Assembly (NCBI RefSeq): GCF_001625215.2
Contig: NC_030383.2
Coordinates: 1,562,779 to 1,626,778 of the forward strand
DNA length: 64,000 nt
Origin: Daucus carota subsp. sativus
Taxonomy: Eukaryota > Streptophyta > Magnoliopsida > Apiales > Apiaceae
Direction: 5' to 3'
Within the stretch, counting starts at the first letter, position 1, and every line of letters begins with the position of its first letter. The translations under genes were made by a program, and so were the position numbers. Shown here piece after piece: positions 1-11,474 of the stretch. The notes under the pieces were generated by a model, which was not told the DNA's origin, searched no databases, and saw nothing but the letters and a program-made list of their open reading frames with translations.

Positions 1-56
1 GTCCACCAACTCTAACACCACATATTTAAACATAAAAATCAGACTTTTAAGTGGTA

Positions 57-313
57 CTCTCTGCGTCCAATTTTAGTTGTCATATTTCTATTTTTATTGG
101 TCAAATTGACTAATTTTTGATTAAAAATTATAAGTCACTCTTTCATTATTTTTAAAAACTAAAAATTACATCTTAAAGTAGATTAAAAGTTATTTCCGGT
201 GATATATTTTTTTTATTTTTTTACTTAATAAAATATTAATAAATTTAAGTTAAATTTTGGTCAATTAGACCGGCACAAACCCAAAGGTGACAATTAAAAA
301 AGGACGAAGGGAG
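57..313. mobile_element. Stowaway-type MITE
   Basis: A 257-bp element flanked on both sides by TA (55-56 and 314-315). Its ends are inverted: the left reads CTCTCTGCGTCCAATTTTAG and the right ends in GGACGAAGGGAG, the usual CTCCCTCCGTCC terminus of plant Stowaway (Tc1/mariner-derived) MITEs. There is no coding capacity. The TA duplication and both termini are seen directly; the superfamily follows from established families. Confidence 0.75.
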
Positions 314-315
314 TA

Positions 316-701
316 TAAGATGATCAAATCTATCTTGACTCTTCATCCCAAGTCTTACTTTGTAATTGGTTGGAACTTGGAAGTAGCAAAGACTGAATCC
401 ACTTCATCCCTGCAAGCCTGCACGTCTGCAATCACAAGTAAAAGACATTTAAATAATGACATAGAGCCTTGATTTATGTGATAAACTGAGAGTTTAAAAT
501 ATCCGTTTAGGTAATGTCATTTATTCTTGATTTTTTGGAGTTAACGGATCTATATTAACAGCGCTTAACGAGTGCCATCTTATTAAAAGACGGAAGTAAA
601 CTTCAACCGCTATTACATTATTTTTAAAGTTTGGGCATCTTTTTACAATTTTTGTAAAACTCCGGCCACCCCTTGTCATTTACTCCATAAATTATATTAA
701 C
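316..701. other. Intergenic, no gene seen
   Basis: No gene is supported. About 470-530 resembles the inside of the element at 11475-11819 (GTGATAAACT followed by AGTTTAAAATAT) and is probably a truncated copy of that MITE family. Confidence 0.5.
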
Positions 702-1199
702 AGGGGCATATTCGATTGGGATTTTAATAGATTCTTTTTAGTCTATGGATTTTAATGGATTGTATGGGATTTTGATTTTATGCGGATTCCTAATAAAATG
801 TCGCAGAGTTGATAGGATTTAGGTACAATGCTTCAAAATTCCATTGATTTTGGTGGGATTTCAAAAAACTTAAAATATACAGAATAATGCCACAAAATCC
901 ATCATTTTATGAAATGAAAAAAAAATCCAACAGCATTTGAATACCATCAGATTTTAATGGATTTTAAACAATCCCAATTGAATACCATTGAATTTTAAAG
1001 CATAATTTAAAATCCCAATTGAATACCCACCAGATTTTGTAGCATGATTTAAAATCTCAATTGAATACCCTAAGATTTTAATGGATTTCAAACAATCCCA
1101 ATTGATACCCATCGGATTTCATGAATGCAAAAAAATATTTTAAAATCTCAATCTAATACACCCTTCTAAATCTATTAAAATCTCAATTGAATACGCCCT
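702..1199. mobile_element. MITE with internal 41-bp tandem repeats
   Basis: The left end AGGGGCATATTCGATTGGG and the inverted right end, which reads AGGGCGTATTCAATTGAG on the other strand, form terminal inverted repeats of about 27 bp that continue as GATTTTAAT. TAA lies next to both ends (698-700 and 1200-1202), so a 3-bp duplication of PIF/Harbinger type is possible. Between about 939 and 1140 a unit of about 41 bp, containing GAATACC and ending in CCCAATT or CTCAATT, is repeated about five times. The unit resembles the terminal repeat itself. The superfamily is not certain. Confidence 0.6.
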
Positions 1200-1306
1200 T
1201 AAATTACATGCGCCAACTACCACCTACACGGATATGCTAATATTCTTGCAGTCCTACAATAATAAGCATTTAATAATCAAAATTAACATTAAGTAAAGAT
1301 CTTAGA

Positions 1307-1316
1307 TTTATAAATA
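1307..1316 (+). promoter_or_regulatory. TATA box of the BAHD gene
   Basis: TTTATAAATA lies about 56 bp before the ATG at 1372, a normal spacing for a plant promoter with a leader of about 30 nt. It is a motif match only. Confidence 0.55.
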
Positions 1317-1371
1317 GAGAGCTTGAGTCTCTTAAGCTGCATAAGCCCCTTTCTCATTCTCAGACACCAAA

Positions 1372-2742
1372 ATGTACTCTGAAAAGGTTGAGCTTGTATC
1401 AGAATGTTTTATCAGACCATCCCATCTGCCCGAAAAGGCGAAAAAACCGTATCATTTAGGGCCATTTGACCTTGCCATGCTCTCAGTTCATTACATCCAA
1501 AAGGGTCTTTTGTTTAAGAAACCTGCAGTGACAAATGATCAAGAAGATCCAGTTGAGGCCCTTCTGCAGAAGCTTAAAAAATCTATTTCTGTTACTCTTT
1601 CGCATTTTTATCCCCTTGCAGGTCGCCTTGCCACAAAAAAAGAAGAATCACCGCAGTCTTATGTGGTGTTTATAGATTGTGTTAATAGCCCTGGTGCTAG
1701 ATTTGTCCACGCGAAATTGGACTTGACAATTTCTGATATTCTGTCACCAAATTATGTTCCTTTAGTCGTTCAATCATTTTTTGATCATGACAGGGCTATT
1801 AATCATGATGGTCACAAGGTGTCATTGTTAACAATTCAAGTCACCGAGCTAAAAGATGGCGTTTTCATTGGATGCTCGCTTAACCACTCTGTCGTTGATG
1901 GTACCTCTTACTGGCATTTTTTCAACACTTTATCAGAAGTTTTTATGAAAGATATTCCTGATGAGGGCTCAGAAATCTCGCGGCCACCTATTCATGAACG
2001 CTGGTTTCCTGACGGATATGGACCTGTTTTTAGCCTCCCCTTCACTCACACTGATCAATTCATTAGCAGGCACGATGCCCCGGAGCTTAAAGAAAGAGTC
2101 TTCCATTTCTCAGCCGCAGCCTTGGCCAGGCTCAAAGCCAAGGCCAACGCCAATTGCATTGACAAAAGCATCACAATTTCAAGTCTACAGGCCTTGTCTG
2201 CCTTAATGTGGCGATGTATGACTCGTGTCCGGGGCTTACCACATGATCAGATCACGGGTTGTAAACTGGCAATGAATAACAGGCCAAGATTGCATCCTCC
2301 ATTGTCACAGAATTACTTTGGAAACTGTATCCAGGCGGTGAGAGCTACGACTACAGCAGGAAACCTGCTGGCAAACGATTTCGAGTGGGCTGCTCTGCTA
2401 GTGCACAAAACTGTAGCTGCACAAGATGATAAGGCATTGAACAAGTTCATATCAGATTGGCTGCAGAAGCCCTCGGTGTATCAACTCGGGCAATTCTTTG
2501 ATCCGTGCAGCATTATGATGGGGAGTTCACCGCGGTTTGACATGTATGGAAATGAATTCGGACTGGGAAAAGCTGTGGCGATTCGGAGTGGATATGCTAA
2601 TAAGTTTGATGGAAAAGTTTCATTGTATCCGGGGCATGAAGGCGGAGGAAGCATGGATCTTGAAATTTGCTTGCTTCCGCATTTGATGACCGCTTTCGAA
2701 TGTGATGAGGAGTTCTTGGATGGTCTTAATCTCTCTGGCTAA
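1372..2742 (+). CDS. BAHD-family acyltransferase
   Basis: A single-exon gene for 456 residues, normal for BAHD enzymes, which move an acyl group from acyl-CoA to an alcohol or amine of specialised metabolites in the cytosol. The catalytic HXXXD motif is HSVVD at residues 172-176, with the general-base His172. The second family motif, normally DFGWG, reads EFGLGK at residues 395-400, so Asp is Glu and Trp is Leu. The opening (SECFIRPS, then HLGPFDLAML) and the ending with MDLEICL resemble the uncharacterised At3g50280-like clade. Substrate cannot be told from sequence. The start is the first ATG after a TATA box. A decayed partial copy lies at about 3660-4020, so this was once a small tandem cluster. 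Confidence 0.9.
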   Translation: MYSEKVELVSECFIRPSHLPEKAKKPYHLGPFDLAMLSVHYIQKGLLFKKPAVTNDQEDPVEALLQKLKKSISVTLSHFYPLAGRLATKKEESPQSYVVFIDCVNSPGARFVHAKLDLTISDILSPNYVPLVVQSFFDHDRAINHDGHKVSLLTIQVTELKDGVFIGCSLNHSVVDGTSYWHFFNTLSEVFMKDIPDEGSEISRPPIHERWFPDGYGPVFSLPFTHTDQFISRHDAPELKERVFHFSAAALARLKAKANANCIDKSITISSLQALSALMWRCMTRVRGLPHDQITGCKLAMNNRPRLHPPLSQNYFGNCIQAVRATTTAGNLLANDFEWAALLVHKTVAAQDDKALNKFISDWLQKPSVYQLGQFFDPCSIMMGSSPRFDMYGNEFGLGKAVAIRSGYANKFDGKVSLYPGHEGGGSMDLEICLLPHLMTAFECDEEFLDGLNLSG

Positions 2743-3060
2743 TTGTACTGGTTTCGGTTGGTACTTGTTCTAACAATAATTCTCGGGTTAAGCGAGAGTC
2801 GAAACATATGTTGGTAACGAAATTTGTAATGTATTTCTTTGACTTATTATGGCAGTTCTGTTTTGATATTCTCGATCTGTTTCTTCATTTATATTTCTTC
2901 GTTTTACTTTCAGATTGATATACACAGGGGCATATGATAAATGTTTTTAACATTGTGGAAACATATAGTTGTTAGAAATTGAACACATTGAAAAAACATC
3001 GTTTAGCCTGTAACAAGATTTGAATTCTCTTTGTTCTTGCTTAGGTGTTTTAATTGTAAG
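2743..3060. other. 3' flank of the BAHD gene
   Basis: Presumed 3' untranslated region and spacer. No further gene is seen. Confidence 0.5.
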
Positions 3061-3262
3061 ACTAGCTAGTCAACTCTTTTTGTGGTCAGAATAAGAAATT
3101 GTTGTGGCGTTTAAATTTGACTTTTAAGCCGATCGAACATAAACAATGAAGATGTCGAATAAGGTTAGCTGGTCAACTCTTTTTGAAGCCGGAATAAGAA
3201 ACTGTTGTGACGCTTAAATTTATTTTTAAACCGATCGAACATAAATAATGAAGATGTCGAAT
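3061..3262. repeat. Tandem duplication, two copies of about 100 bp
   Basis: Two head-to-tail copies (about 3061-3160 and 3163-3262) share TAGCTNGTCAACTCTTTTTG at the left and CCGATCGAACATAAA followed by AATGAAGATGTCGAAT at the right, with about 85-90% identity by eye. No coding content is apparent. Confidence 0.75.
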
Positions 3263-3370
3263 CATATATATAATTATAGACAATTGGGAGTCAATGTTAA
3301 TAAAAAAAATGTTTGGCACCTCTTATTCCCCGCTCACTCGTTCAAGTACCATCCTCGCTATTTATTCTGT

Positions 3371-3500
3371 GAATGCGAGACCGCAGGGTCGCCTGTTGTT
3401 ATAACTCCCTGGGGCGTGAAGGAAAAAACATTCATGTGAATGCGAGACCTCATAGCTCCCGTGTCGTTATAGCTCCCGGGGCATGAAGGGAAAAACATGT
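3371..3500. repeat. Tandem duplication, two copies of about 65 bp
   Basis: Two adjacent copies begin with TGAATGCGAGACC, carry CTCCCNGGGGCNTGAAGG and end near AAAACAT. This is the second local tandem duplication in 500 bp, between the BAHD gene and its pseudogene. Confidence 0.65.
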
Positions 3501-3659
3501 GAGAGACAAAGACGGGTGTCATGAGGAGACAAAAATCCATAAACAACATAAATAAGGACACGGTGCATCAAGGAAAAGTAAGAATTTTACAATAATACAC
3601 GTTTTATAACGTTCTCAAGAGTTCTTCAAGGGTCAAGGATAGAGACAAATTTGGCCTTA

Positions 3660-4020
3660 TCACTGAGAATTCGATGCCAACTAACCATGAAAGCTTGTTT
3701 CCTGACGAATATGGTCATGTTTTCTGCCTCCCTTGCACTCATACTGATCATGTATGAGCAGGTATAAAAATGAAGCTCCGAAGCTCAAAGGAAATAAATT
3801 TCCTTGGCAAGTATCAAAGCAAAGGCAAACTCTGAAAATCTACTCTGCAAATAATTACTGCTACAACTACTGCTGAAAATCTACTCTGCAAACAATTACG
3901 AATGGGCTACTCTGTAATTGAACAGAGCTGTGGTTGAACATGATAATAAGGTTATAACTTATAAGCCAGTTCGTTGAAACATGGCTGCAGACTCCCCTAA
4001 AAACTTACAGCATGCTTCGG
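3660..4020 (+). pseudogene. BAHD acyltransferase pseudogene fragment
   Basis: This stretch aligns by eye with about 1965-2500 of the intact BAHD gene. Shared words include TTTCCTGACG-ATATGG, CTCATACTGATCA, the segment for the PELK-like region, and a later piece matching GAGTGGGCTGCTCTG. It is shorter than the matching part of the gene (about 360 against 535 bp). It has internal deletions and in-frame stops, for instance TGA after the ACTGATCATGTA match, and lacks both the HXXXD and EFGLGK regions. It is a dead partial tandem copy with no plausible product. Confidence 0.75.
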
Positions 4021-4534
4021 AGAACTTTTAACAAGCACTCGTTTAAGACTGCTTCTGGTTAGCATAGAGTAGGTCGAGTTCAAGCTAAAAAAGAGTTTGA
4101 CCGTAAAAGCTCAAACACCTCTGAAAAATCAACAGCATAAAAGAAAAACCTCCAACAAAACAGACAAAAAAACTTGCAAAAATGATAAACCGCCAAAAAG
4201 CTGGACCGTTTACAGGTCTGCACCATCAAGGTGCTCTGTTAGAGCCCTTATAAACACCTGAAGAAATATCTTTCAAATTGTCTCCATATATTATTATCAA
4301 AACTATAGCCGAAAAATTCTTACCAAATTCAAGACCCGGAAATATTTTAAGTTCTCAATTTCATACCTAACAGAATACTTATTATAGAGAAAAATCTTAT
4401 GACAACTAGAAAAAAAAGGACTTGGTTCCCAACCCTTCATATTTAACTAACTGACTCATGATAGATACCTAGTTTCTTGACTACATCGCGATATGGTGAT
4501 CCAGAACACCACCACAACTGAAACAGCCCTTAAC
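4021..4534 (-). other. 3' flank of the PABP gene
   Basis: Probably the 3' untranslated region and terminator of the poly(A)-binding protein gene, which ends at 4535 on the minus strand. No separate gene is seen. Confidence 0.5.
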
Positions 4535-7500
4535 TTAAGAGGCGAGATTTTCATTGAGTGAAAGGTTAGCCAGCTGATCAGCTGGCGTAGCAGCTTGTGA
4601 CACGTTCTTCAAAACCTCCATTGCCTCCGCAACTTTAGCCTTTAGTGCATCAGGTGACTCGAGCAAGTGCAAAACTTCAGTTTGGTCCATTTCCAGGAGC
4701 ATGCCTGTGACCTTAGCTGCATGATCATGCTCCAGCTGATCCACTAGCGGGTAAAGATTTTCACCTAACATCTGGCACCAAAAAGGACAGTCGTGTCAGT
4801 TCACAGATCAAGCATATCACAACGACATTTTACATGATGTTGAAAGGCTTACAGTTCTCTGCTGATCAGCAGGTGCATTTGCTAGGGCAGAAGCCAATGC
4901 TGTAATTGGCATAGGATAAGTTACAGCTTCTCGAGGAAGTGCGCCACCAATCTCATAAGGAATAGGGAGCACTCCTCCACCAACACCTGGCATGGTCACA
5001 TCTGTAACATTGCGACCTGGTGGAAAACGATACATGCGCCCCCTTGGCATCATCTGAAGAAAATGTTTTCAACCTTTATACATGCTATTAAACAGACATT
5101 TTACTAAATACAAGCAAAATAACTAGAATGTACAGTTACTTAACCTGCGGCTGCATTAAAGGAACAGGCTGCTGAGTCTGTTGTATAGGACCCGCTCCTC
5201 GCCTTCCAGCAGGCCTCTGTCCCTGAGGGACCATAGGCATGTAGAAATTTGGCATAGGAGCACCACCTGGCCTCATTCCCGGCACCATCTGCTGCTGATA
5301 GCCAAACCCAGCCTACAAAATTTAAATTTGTGATTAAAACAATCTACTACTATCATTTGCACTTAAAAATATAGATATCATATTGACTAAGCTTTAAACA
5401 TAGATGTGTTAGCCTAAGTAATGGTCAAAATTTTTATTATCCGAATTCATCATCTGCTAAAAGGTTAATATCAAATATTGATTAAGAGAAATATCATTAC
5501 AGCTACAATATCTGTGTAATCCTATACTGAACGGGTTTCAACCTAATGATTCACTTAAGTCAGATACAAACTTATTTTAAATTAACTTAATTAGTATACT
5601 GATGGCACATATAGGTCTCTATGGTCCTTGTCAACATTGACATGGCTATGAGAAAAAAAAGTAACTTTTCCCAGCAAAACTCTGTTACATATAAACAAGG
5701 ATCAGAAAATATTAATACTAACTTTTTAATTTTCAACAAAGTTACGGAAATCTGCAAATATCACATACTATCAAAATGGTAACTTCTGTAATATTACAAA
5801 AATTCATTTGATCAATAATATCAACTGGTTCTAGGTATCTAGATGAATCAAGAGAAGTAAATTATAGGGTTACACAAACCTCAACTTTTTTGTGGCCAAC
5901 ACATAGTAACAAGAAAAGGAGCATAGAAAATGAAGGAACTAAACCAACAATGTAACTGTAACTTCTTAAACTGAGATATCCTTCATTCATAAGAGGATAA
6001 ACCAGTTAAGTGAAAAACTGGTACCTGGGAAGGAAACATGGCAGGAGGGCCTTGCCCATAAAAGAGTTGCTGTCCGAAACCAGCTGCTCCAGGTGGATAG
6101 ATTGGCATACGAGGAGCCACGGCAGGTGGCATTGCAACTGGCCTCATCTGAGAGAATTGTGCCTGCAAATGAAGCAAATAATTAAAAACATGTTTCAGAA
6201 GTCATGATCATGCGATGCAGAGGAAATAAATTATTATAATTGGCAAGAAAGAAATGTTTGGGTGAATTAACCGCATAACGTCACTAGCCATGTGATAATA
6301 GCTTATATTGGACAACTAGTAGTATACAAAAGAAATAGATCATTGTGGTTCTGCTACTATAACCAAGAACATTCTTAATAATCTATATACCACAGATACA
6401 CCTCTACCTCCTACTTTTAAATGCTTACATTGATGATACATGAACTTAAAAGAATTCAACAATTTGAGTTTTTTTTTTCAGCCACCAGAAATGTTCACCA
6501 TGTAATTTCCTGTACTCGTGGTGTTTGATGGGTTTTTTGTGAAATTTAGGCAATCCCACCCCATCTCACCACCAAGTCATCAAAATTGCATGCAAACTTT
6601 CAGGAGGCTCCAATATTTTTACCATGAAATTAAAAAAAAAAAAAAAAAAAACGGCGCCTCTTCCTCTATTAACATGTACCATGCCTTTATTTTTGTACAC
6701 CTGATGCAAAATTTTATACATAAATACTACAAAAGTAGGACTAGAATAATAGCATATGAGGTAATTGGCTTGTATATTCCAGTACTGATCTGCTACAATT
6801 ATCCTGCCAAATTTCACAACACGAACCATAAAGAAAAGCAGGATCAGCAGTCCAGTGTGGGAATAGATATATATTTTCCAACCTCGTGGGATAAAGCCTA
6901 AAGGTTTAATGCACAGCAAACTTTTCAGTATAAATAGTAATTGGAGAGTTGGGATAAAGAAAATAGCAATATCTAATCCATGTGATTATAATACCCTTTG
7001 TGGTAAACATATTAATTCTTTTTAGAAGTAAGGAGATTATAACAACCACCAAGGAGTCGAAATACGCTGCCCAAAAAGAACAGAATGAGCAATTAGATTT
7101 AGTACGGACTGACAAAAAACAAAATCAGTAGCCTTTTTCTTATTTTGAAATTTGAATGCCAATCTGAAGAGCAGTGCAACGTAACAGCCATGTAGTGATA
7201 TATGGAAATGGAAAGCGAAGAGTGTGATAAACAACAAGAGGCAGATAAGGGGAATGGAAGAGAACCAGTTGTAACTTTTTTCAAAAAAAAATCAAGAACA
7301 ATGATAAACTTGGAAATGAAACTTAAAAGTAGTAGCAGTGTTACCGAGTATCAGAGTCCAATGAGAAATTTGGTCAAATAAAGAAAAAATAAGTGACAGG
7401 AAGAGCACTGGGGAGGGGAGAGTATTGGTGAACGAGAACAGTGGAGAGCAGAAATATCAGATATAATTTATTTAACATGCTATTCAAATACAGAAAAATC

Positions 7501-10500
7501 AAGCACTCCACATACTTCCCTCGCTGATAACAAAGAAAGTATTCATACTGACAACTGATAATTGCAAAAGAAAATACTGACACTGACAACTGATGATTTA
7601 ATAACAAGTACAGGACTACAGGTGCAATTGGCAGTGAAGTAGCCTATCATTATTAGTTGTGACAAATTTACAAACAGTAGAACCAATCTTTTTAGATATA
7701 TAGATTACTACAAAACATGGCATGGGTAAGGACCTACTATAAAATGCCTAAATTTGTTCGGAGCGAGTCGATTGAGATGCACAATCCACAAAATTATACG
7801 AAACAAGAACATGTAGTCATTATCATAACCATTGTGACTAAAGTGGACTACTATAAATACATTCATTCTGCAAGTAGATATGATAAAAAAAAAAAATTAT
7901 GGTAGCTATACCTGCAGCCTTGCTCTTCTCTCCTCTTTCCGCTGAGCAAGGGCAACATAAAGTGGTTTGCTCACTGTCATCTTTCCATTCATCTCAGCGA
8001 GCTGCGCCAGAAAAAAAAACTGATTAATTTTCTGATGAATAATCAATGATATGGGCAGAAAATAATTACTCACAGCTCGAGTAGCTTCTTCAGGAGTTGA
8101 GAAAGCAACAAAACCAGATCCTCGGCTAATTCCCCTGGGATCACGCATAACCTATAAAGAAGAGAAGGAAAACACAGGCAATGTAAAGAGTCGTGATATG
8201 ATGAAGAACAAAAAAATTAATACATCATGCGCAAAGACAATGATAAAAAAATGTCAACATTTCTAGATATTCATTTGTCCATTGACATACCTTGCAAGAT
8301 GTGATAGTTCCAAATTCAGAGAATAAGTTCTTCAGTTTATCATCATCAATTGTGTCATCAAGATTTTTGACATACAGATTCAATCCTTTAAACTTGTCCG
8401 ATTGTTCCTTTGCGATTTGCTCAAACTGACTTCTTAATTCCATCAATCTTTCAGATTTCTTCTGGGCTTTGCCAACATACCACTCCTTATCATCAAACTT
8501 CTTTCCATTTATGGCCTCAACAGCCTCAGCAGCAGCATCTGGATTATCAAAGTTGACAAATCCAAAGCATCTAGATTTACCCTCCCCGTCTCTCATCACT
8601 ACTGCACTAGTAATTGTTCCAAATTCACCAAATAATTTCTTAAGATCATCTTCAGTTGTAGCTGAGGAAAGATTTTTCACATATATATTGTTGAACTTTG
8701 CCCTACTCAAAGCAGCATCTCGGTCCTCTTTACGGATGTAATGTCCAACGTAAACTTGTTTATCATTCATCAACATGCCATCTAGCTTATCTATCGCGTT
8801 TTGTGCAGCTTCTTTGCTATCAAACTGAACAAAACCATAACCTTTAGACTGCCCAGATGGATCAGTCGCTATCTTAGAAGAAAGGATAGTGCCAAAACTC
8901 GAAAAAGTCTCATGTAAAGCTTTGTTGTCGATAGACTTGTCCAGATTCTGCACAAACGTACAACATAAGGTTTTCAAAACAAGAATATAAACTTCCAAAA
9001 CTAGCACCTCAGAGAACCATATAGTATATGCATATACATGAATACTTTGGTGAATTTTATAGGCATACAAATGTGTTATATGTCTCACTAGTTATGCGTA
9101 AAGAATAAAGCCTATATGCACATAGAAACAACTCAAAATGACTAGGAACCAAACAGAGCAGACCAGGTAAAATTATTCCCAATATCACCTTTACTATGAC
9201 GAATGAGATCTCTAAGCTAAAAAAGATGCAATCAAAATACTTAGGATATAAAACAGATGAGTATTACAAATTAAGTAATTGTATATCATATCAGTACCTT
9301 GATAAATATATTTCCTACTCCACTCTTCCGAATAGTGGGATCACGATTAGAGTACATGACCCGAATTGATTTGCCATTCACTGGAGTAAAGTTCAGAACA
9401 TCCATTGCCCTTGCCGCTGTACACAATTGAGAAAAAGAGTGTTAGTATTATCAAATTACCTAAAAAACATGTACTAAAAATGCTGACTGAACAACCGTAA
9501 ATACATCCAACTGGTAAATCCAAAAAAAACTGGATATACGATGAAGGGTAAGGCTGTTGCATGAATTTGAAGCTTGTTGTCAAGACGTTTCTCAAAAATT
9601 AAAAACAAATCACTGCATTCAAGGTCACCTATTATTCAAACATACATTACACCTACACCAATGAAGTGTCCTGTGTACATAAACAACATTCCAAAAACTA
9701 TATTCCCACATAAAGTACTAGCAGTTATACATTAATGACATAATAAGTCTTCTAAGCACAAACAAACTAGCAATTTTATTCACTTATGATCAAATAATTG
9801 AGTGCAGACAAATGTTAGTTCCACAAAAAAGTTCAAAATGATAACATTAGTGATTAACCATCAGTAGTCATGCAGTAGAATCACCATGTATCGGATTAAA
9901 AAATGTTCCTTGGCTGAATGAACTGATGTTAAAAAAGATATGCATCTACGCTTATAGTAGACTAAAGTTGTCTACAGAAAACAAACGATGACTATTAACG
10001 ACATATAATTTGACAAATTAAACAAGTAAAATGCTAGAGACCCCAAAAACGATCCCAAGTTTCACGTGATAATCTCTGATTCGATGCGTTACAATTGAAT
10101 AAGATGGAGCCTAACTCCCTCTATACACATCAACATCATCATGATGATCAAAATAGTCCATATGCCACGTCATCAGGGAAAAAATTTTGGGACCCAAATT
10201 TGGTCTCCAGCATTACTCATTAAACAAACAAATAAATATAACTTCATCACATAATATTAAGTGACATGAAGTGATCTGAAGTAGTTCAAAAAGAGTTTTG
10301 CCAAATATGACATATGATCTTATGAAACTCCCTACGCCTTAAGGTCTTAGGAGAGTTTATCAGCTTAACATCTTTGCAGTCACAATCCGCATGTCTAAAG
10401 TCATTACCACTTCAGCAAGCATCGTTAGTTAATCATCCCCAAACTTTTTTCTCAAAATCAAACATATCAGAATTTCAATTACGTAAACTTAAATTACACA

Positions 10501-11011
10501 TTCACAATCACTATAAACACATAAAAAAAACTCCCGAAATAAATAAATTCATAATACCCAAAATCCACATTGTACTCGCATGTCACAATCACAAATTAGT
10601 AAATGTTCTAATAATAATAACCCGCGTAATTAAGACCCGACGATAACCATACCCCCTCACACCACTCAGACTATCCAATCGCACCCGCATGGCAAGACAC
10701 ACGATACAATAAAATGCACATATCATCAAAAAGTGAAGTTGATTACCATCCTGAGGACTATTGTAATTCACATAGCCATATCCAAGCGAAAGATTAGTGG
10801 TGATATCCTTACAAACCCTAACAGACGCCACTGAAGCCACTTGAGCAAACATATCATACAGCTGTCCATCCGTCACACTATGATCCAAATCACCCACATA
10901 AAGCGACGTCGTCGACAACTGGTTCCCTCCGCCGTTCACCGCCACGACCGCCGCCACCCCATTGCCGCCCGTCACCTGAATCTGCGGCTGCTGCACCTGA
11001 ATCTGCGCCAT
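4535..11011 (-). CDS. Cytoplasmic poly(A)-binding protein (PABPC type)
   Basis: Nine coding exons: 11011-10747, 9416-9298, 8947-8291, 8151-8074, 8001-7912, 6162-6025, 5312-5145, 5053-4853 and 4771-4535. They sum to 1953 nt, 650 residues, with GT-AG borders and consistent phases. The protein binds mRNA poly(A) tails and links them to translation initiation and decay. Four RRMs lie at about residues 36-112, 123-199, 214-291 and 317-394, with RNP motifs such as LYVGDL, IFIKNL, IYVKNL and LYVKNL. A Pro/Gln/Met-rich linker leads to a C-terminal MLLE domain (about 552-626) with [10 protein letters not shown], the PAM2-peptide dock. The start is the ATG at 11011; the codon nine bases upstream is TTG. 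Length and layout match Arabidopsis PAB2/PAB4/PAB8. Intron 1 carries a Mutator-like MITE. Confidence 0.95.
6163..7911 (-). other. Long intron 5 of the PABP gene
   Basis: A 1.75-kb intron between the RRM4 exons and the linker exons. It holds a pure run of A at about 6632-6650 and is otherwise AT-rich. No exon-like or transposon-end signal was recognised. Open frames here are low-complexity chance frames. Confidence 0.6.
10026..10218. mobile_element. Mutator-like MITE in PABP intron 1
   Basis: A 193-bp element flanked by a perfect 9-bp direct repeat ATTAAACAA (10017-10025 and 10219-10227), the target-site length of Mutator-like elements. The ends are inverted: GTAAAATGCTAGAGACC on the left and, read on the other strand, GAGTAATGCTGGAGACC on the right. 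It has no coding capacity and sits in the first intron (10746-9417) of the PABP gene, in neither splice site. Confidence 0.85.
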
Positions 11012-11220
11012 ATTTCTCAAACCCTACTTTTTTTTCGAGATTTTTTTAATAAAAAAATTGGATTTAACGTCGAGATTAAAACCAACGATGCAGGATCTGC
11101 TTTTATGGATTAAAGATTAATGAATGCAGAGAGATAGAGAGAGAGATGAGAGAGATTTTTAATGTTTTTTGTGTTTTTGTGCGAGGGGGTGGAAGGGCAG
11201 AGATAAAAACTGCACCGCAA
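11012..11220 (-). promoter_or_regulatory. PABP 5' leader with CT-rich and oligo(A) tracts
   Basis: Read on the minus strand, the region before the ATG has a CT-rich stretch (about 11130-11160) and then two A runs of 7 and 8 close to the start codon (about 11028-11055). Animal PABP mRNAs are known to be autoregulated through A-rich leaders. Whether that applies here is inference. The transcription start is estimated from the TATA box, not seen. Confidence 0.4.
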
Positions 11221-11248
11221 CGTTTTAGATAGTAACTGTTGAGCATTA

Positions 11249-11258
11249 TATACACAGA
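11249..11258 (-). promoter_or_regulatory. TATA box of the PABP gene
   Basis: On the minus strand GTATATAATG lies about 240 bp before the ATG, which gives a leader of about 210 nt. It is a motif match only. Confidence 0.4.
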
Positions 11259-11474
11259 TAGGTCGGATTCTACGAGGTAGAATGAAATCGTGGCCGTTGA
11301 TGTGTTTGGACGTATGTACATCTGTTGCTTCATCTACGGCTGTGATTGTTTTCATTTTGTGAGTAGGCAGGAGTTGTGTTAGTTTAAGGTAAGGATTTTC
11401 GTTATTTATTGTATGATTTAATTGTTTATTGGATCGTTTATGATTAATATCGCTGGGCCCGTGAAATTATTATG

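Noticed and set aside
3248-3561. Small open frames on both strands behind the BAHD gene
   Set aside because: They run through two tandem duplications and have no domain.
6518-6919. Overlapping open frames of 127 and 117 codons on both strands in a PABP intron
   Set aside because: Both cross a pure A/T run and low-complexity sequence; no domain, and they lie inside a well-supported intron.
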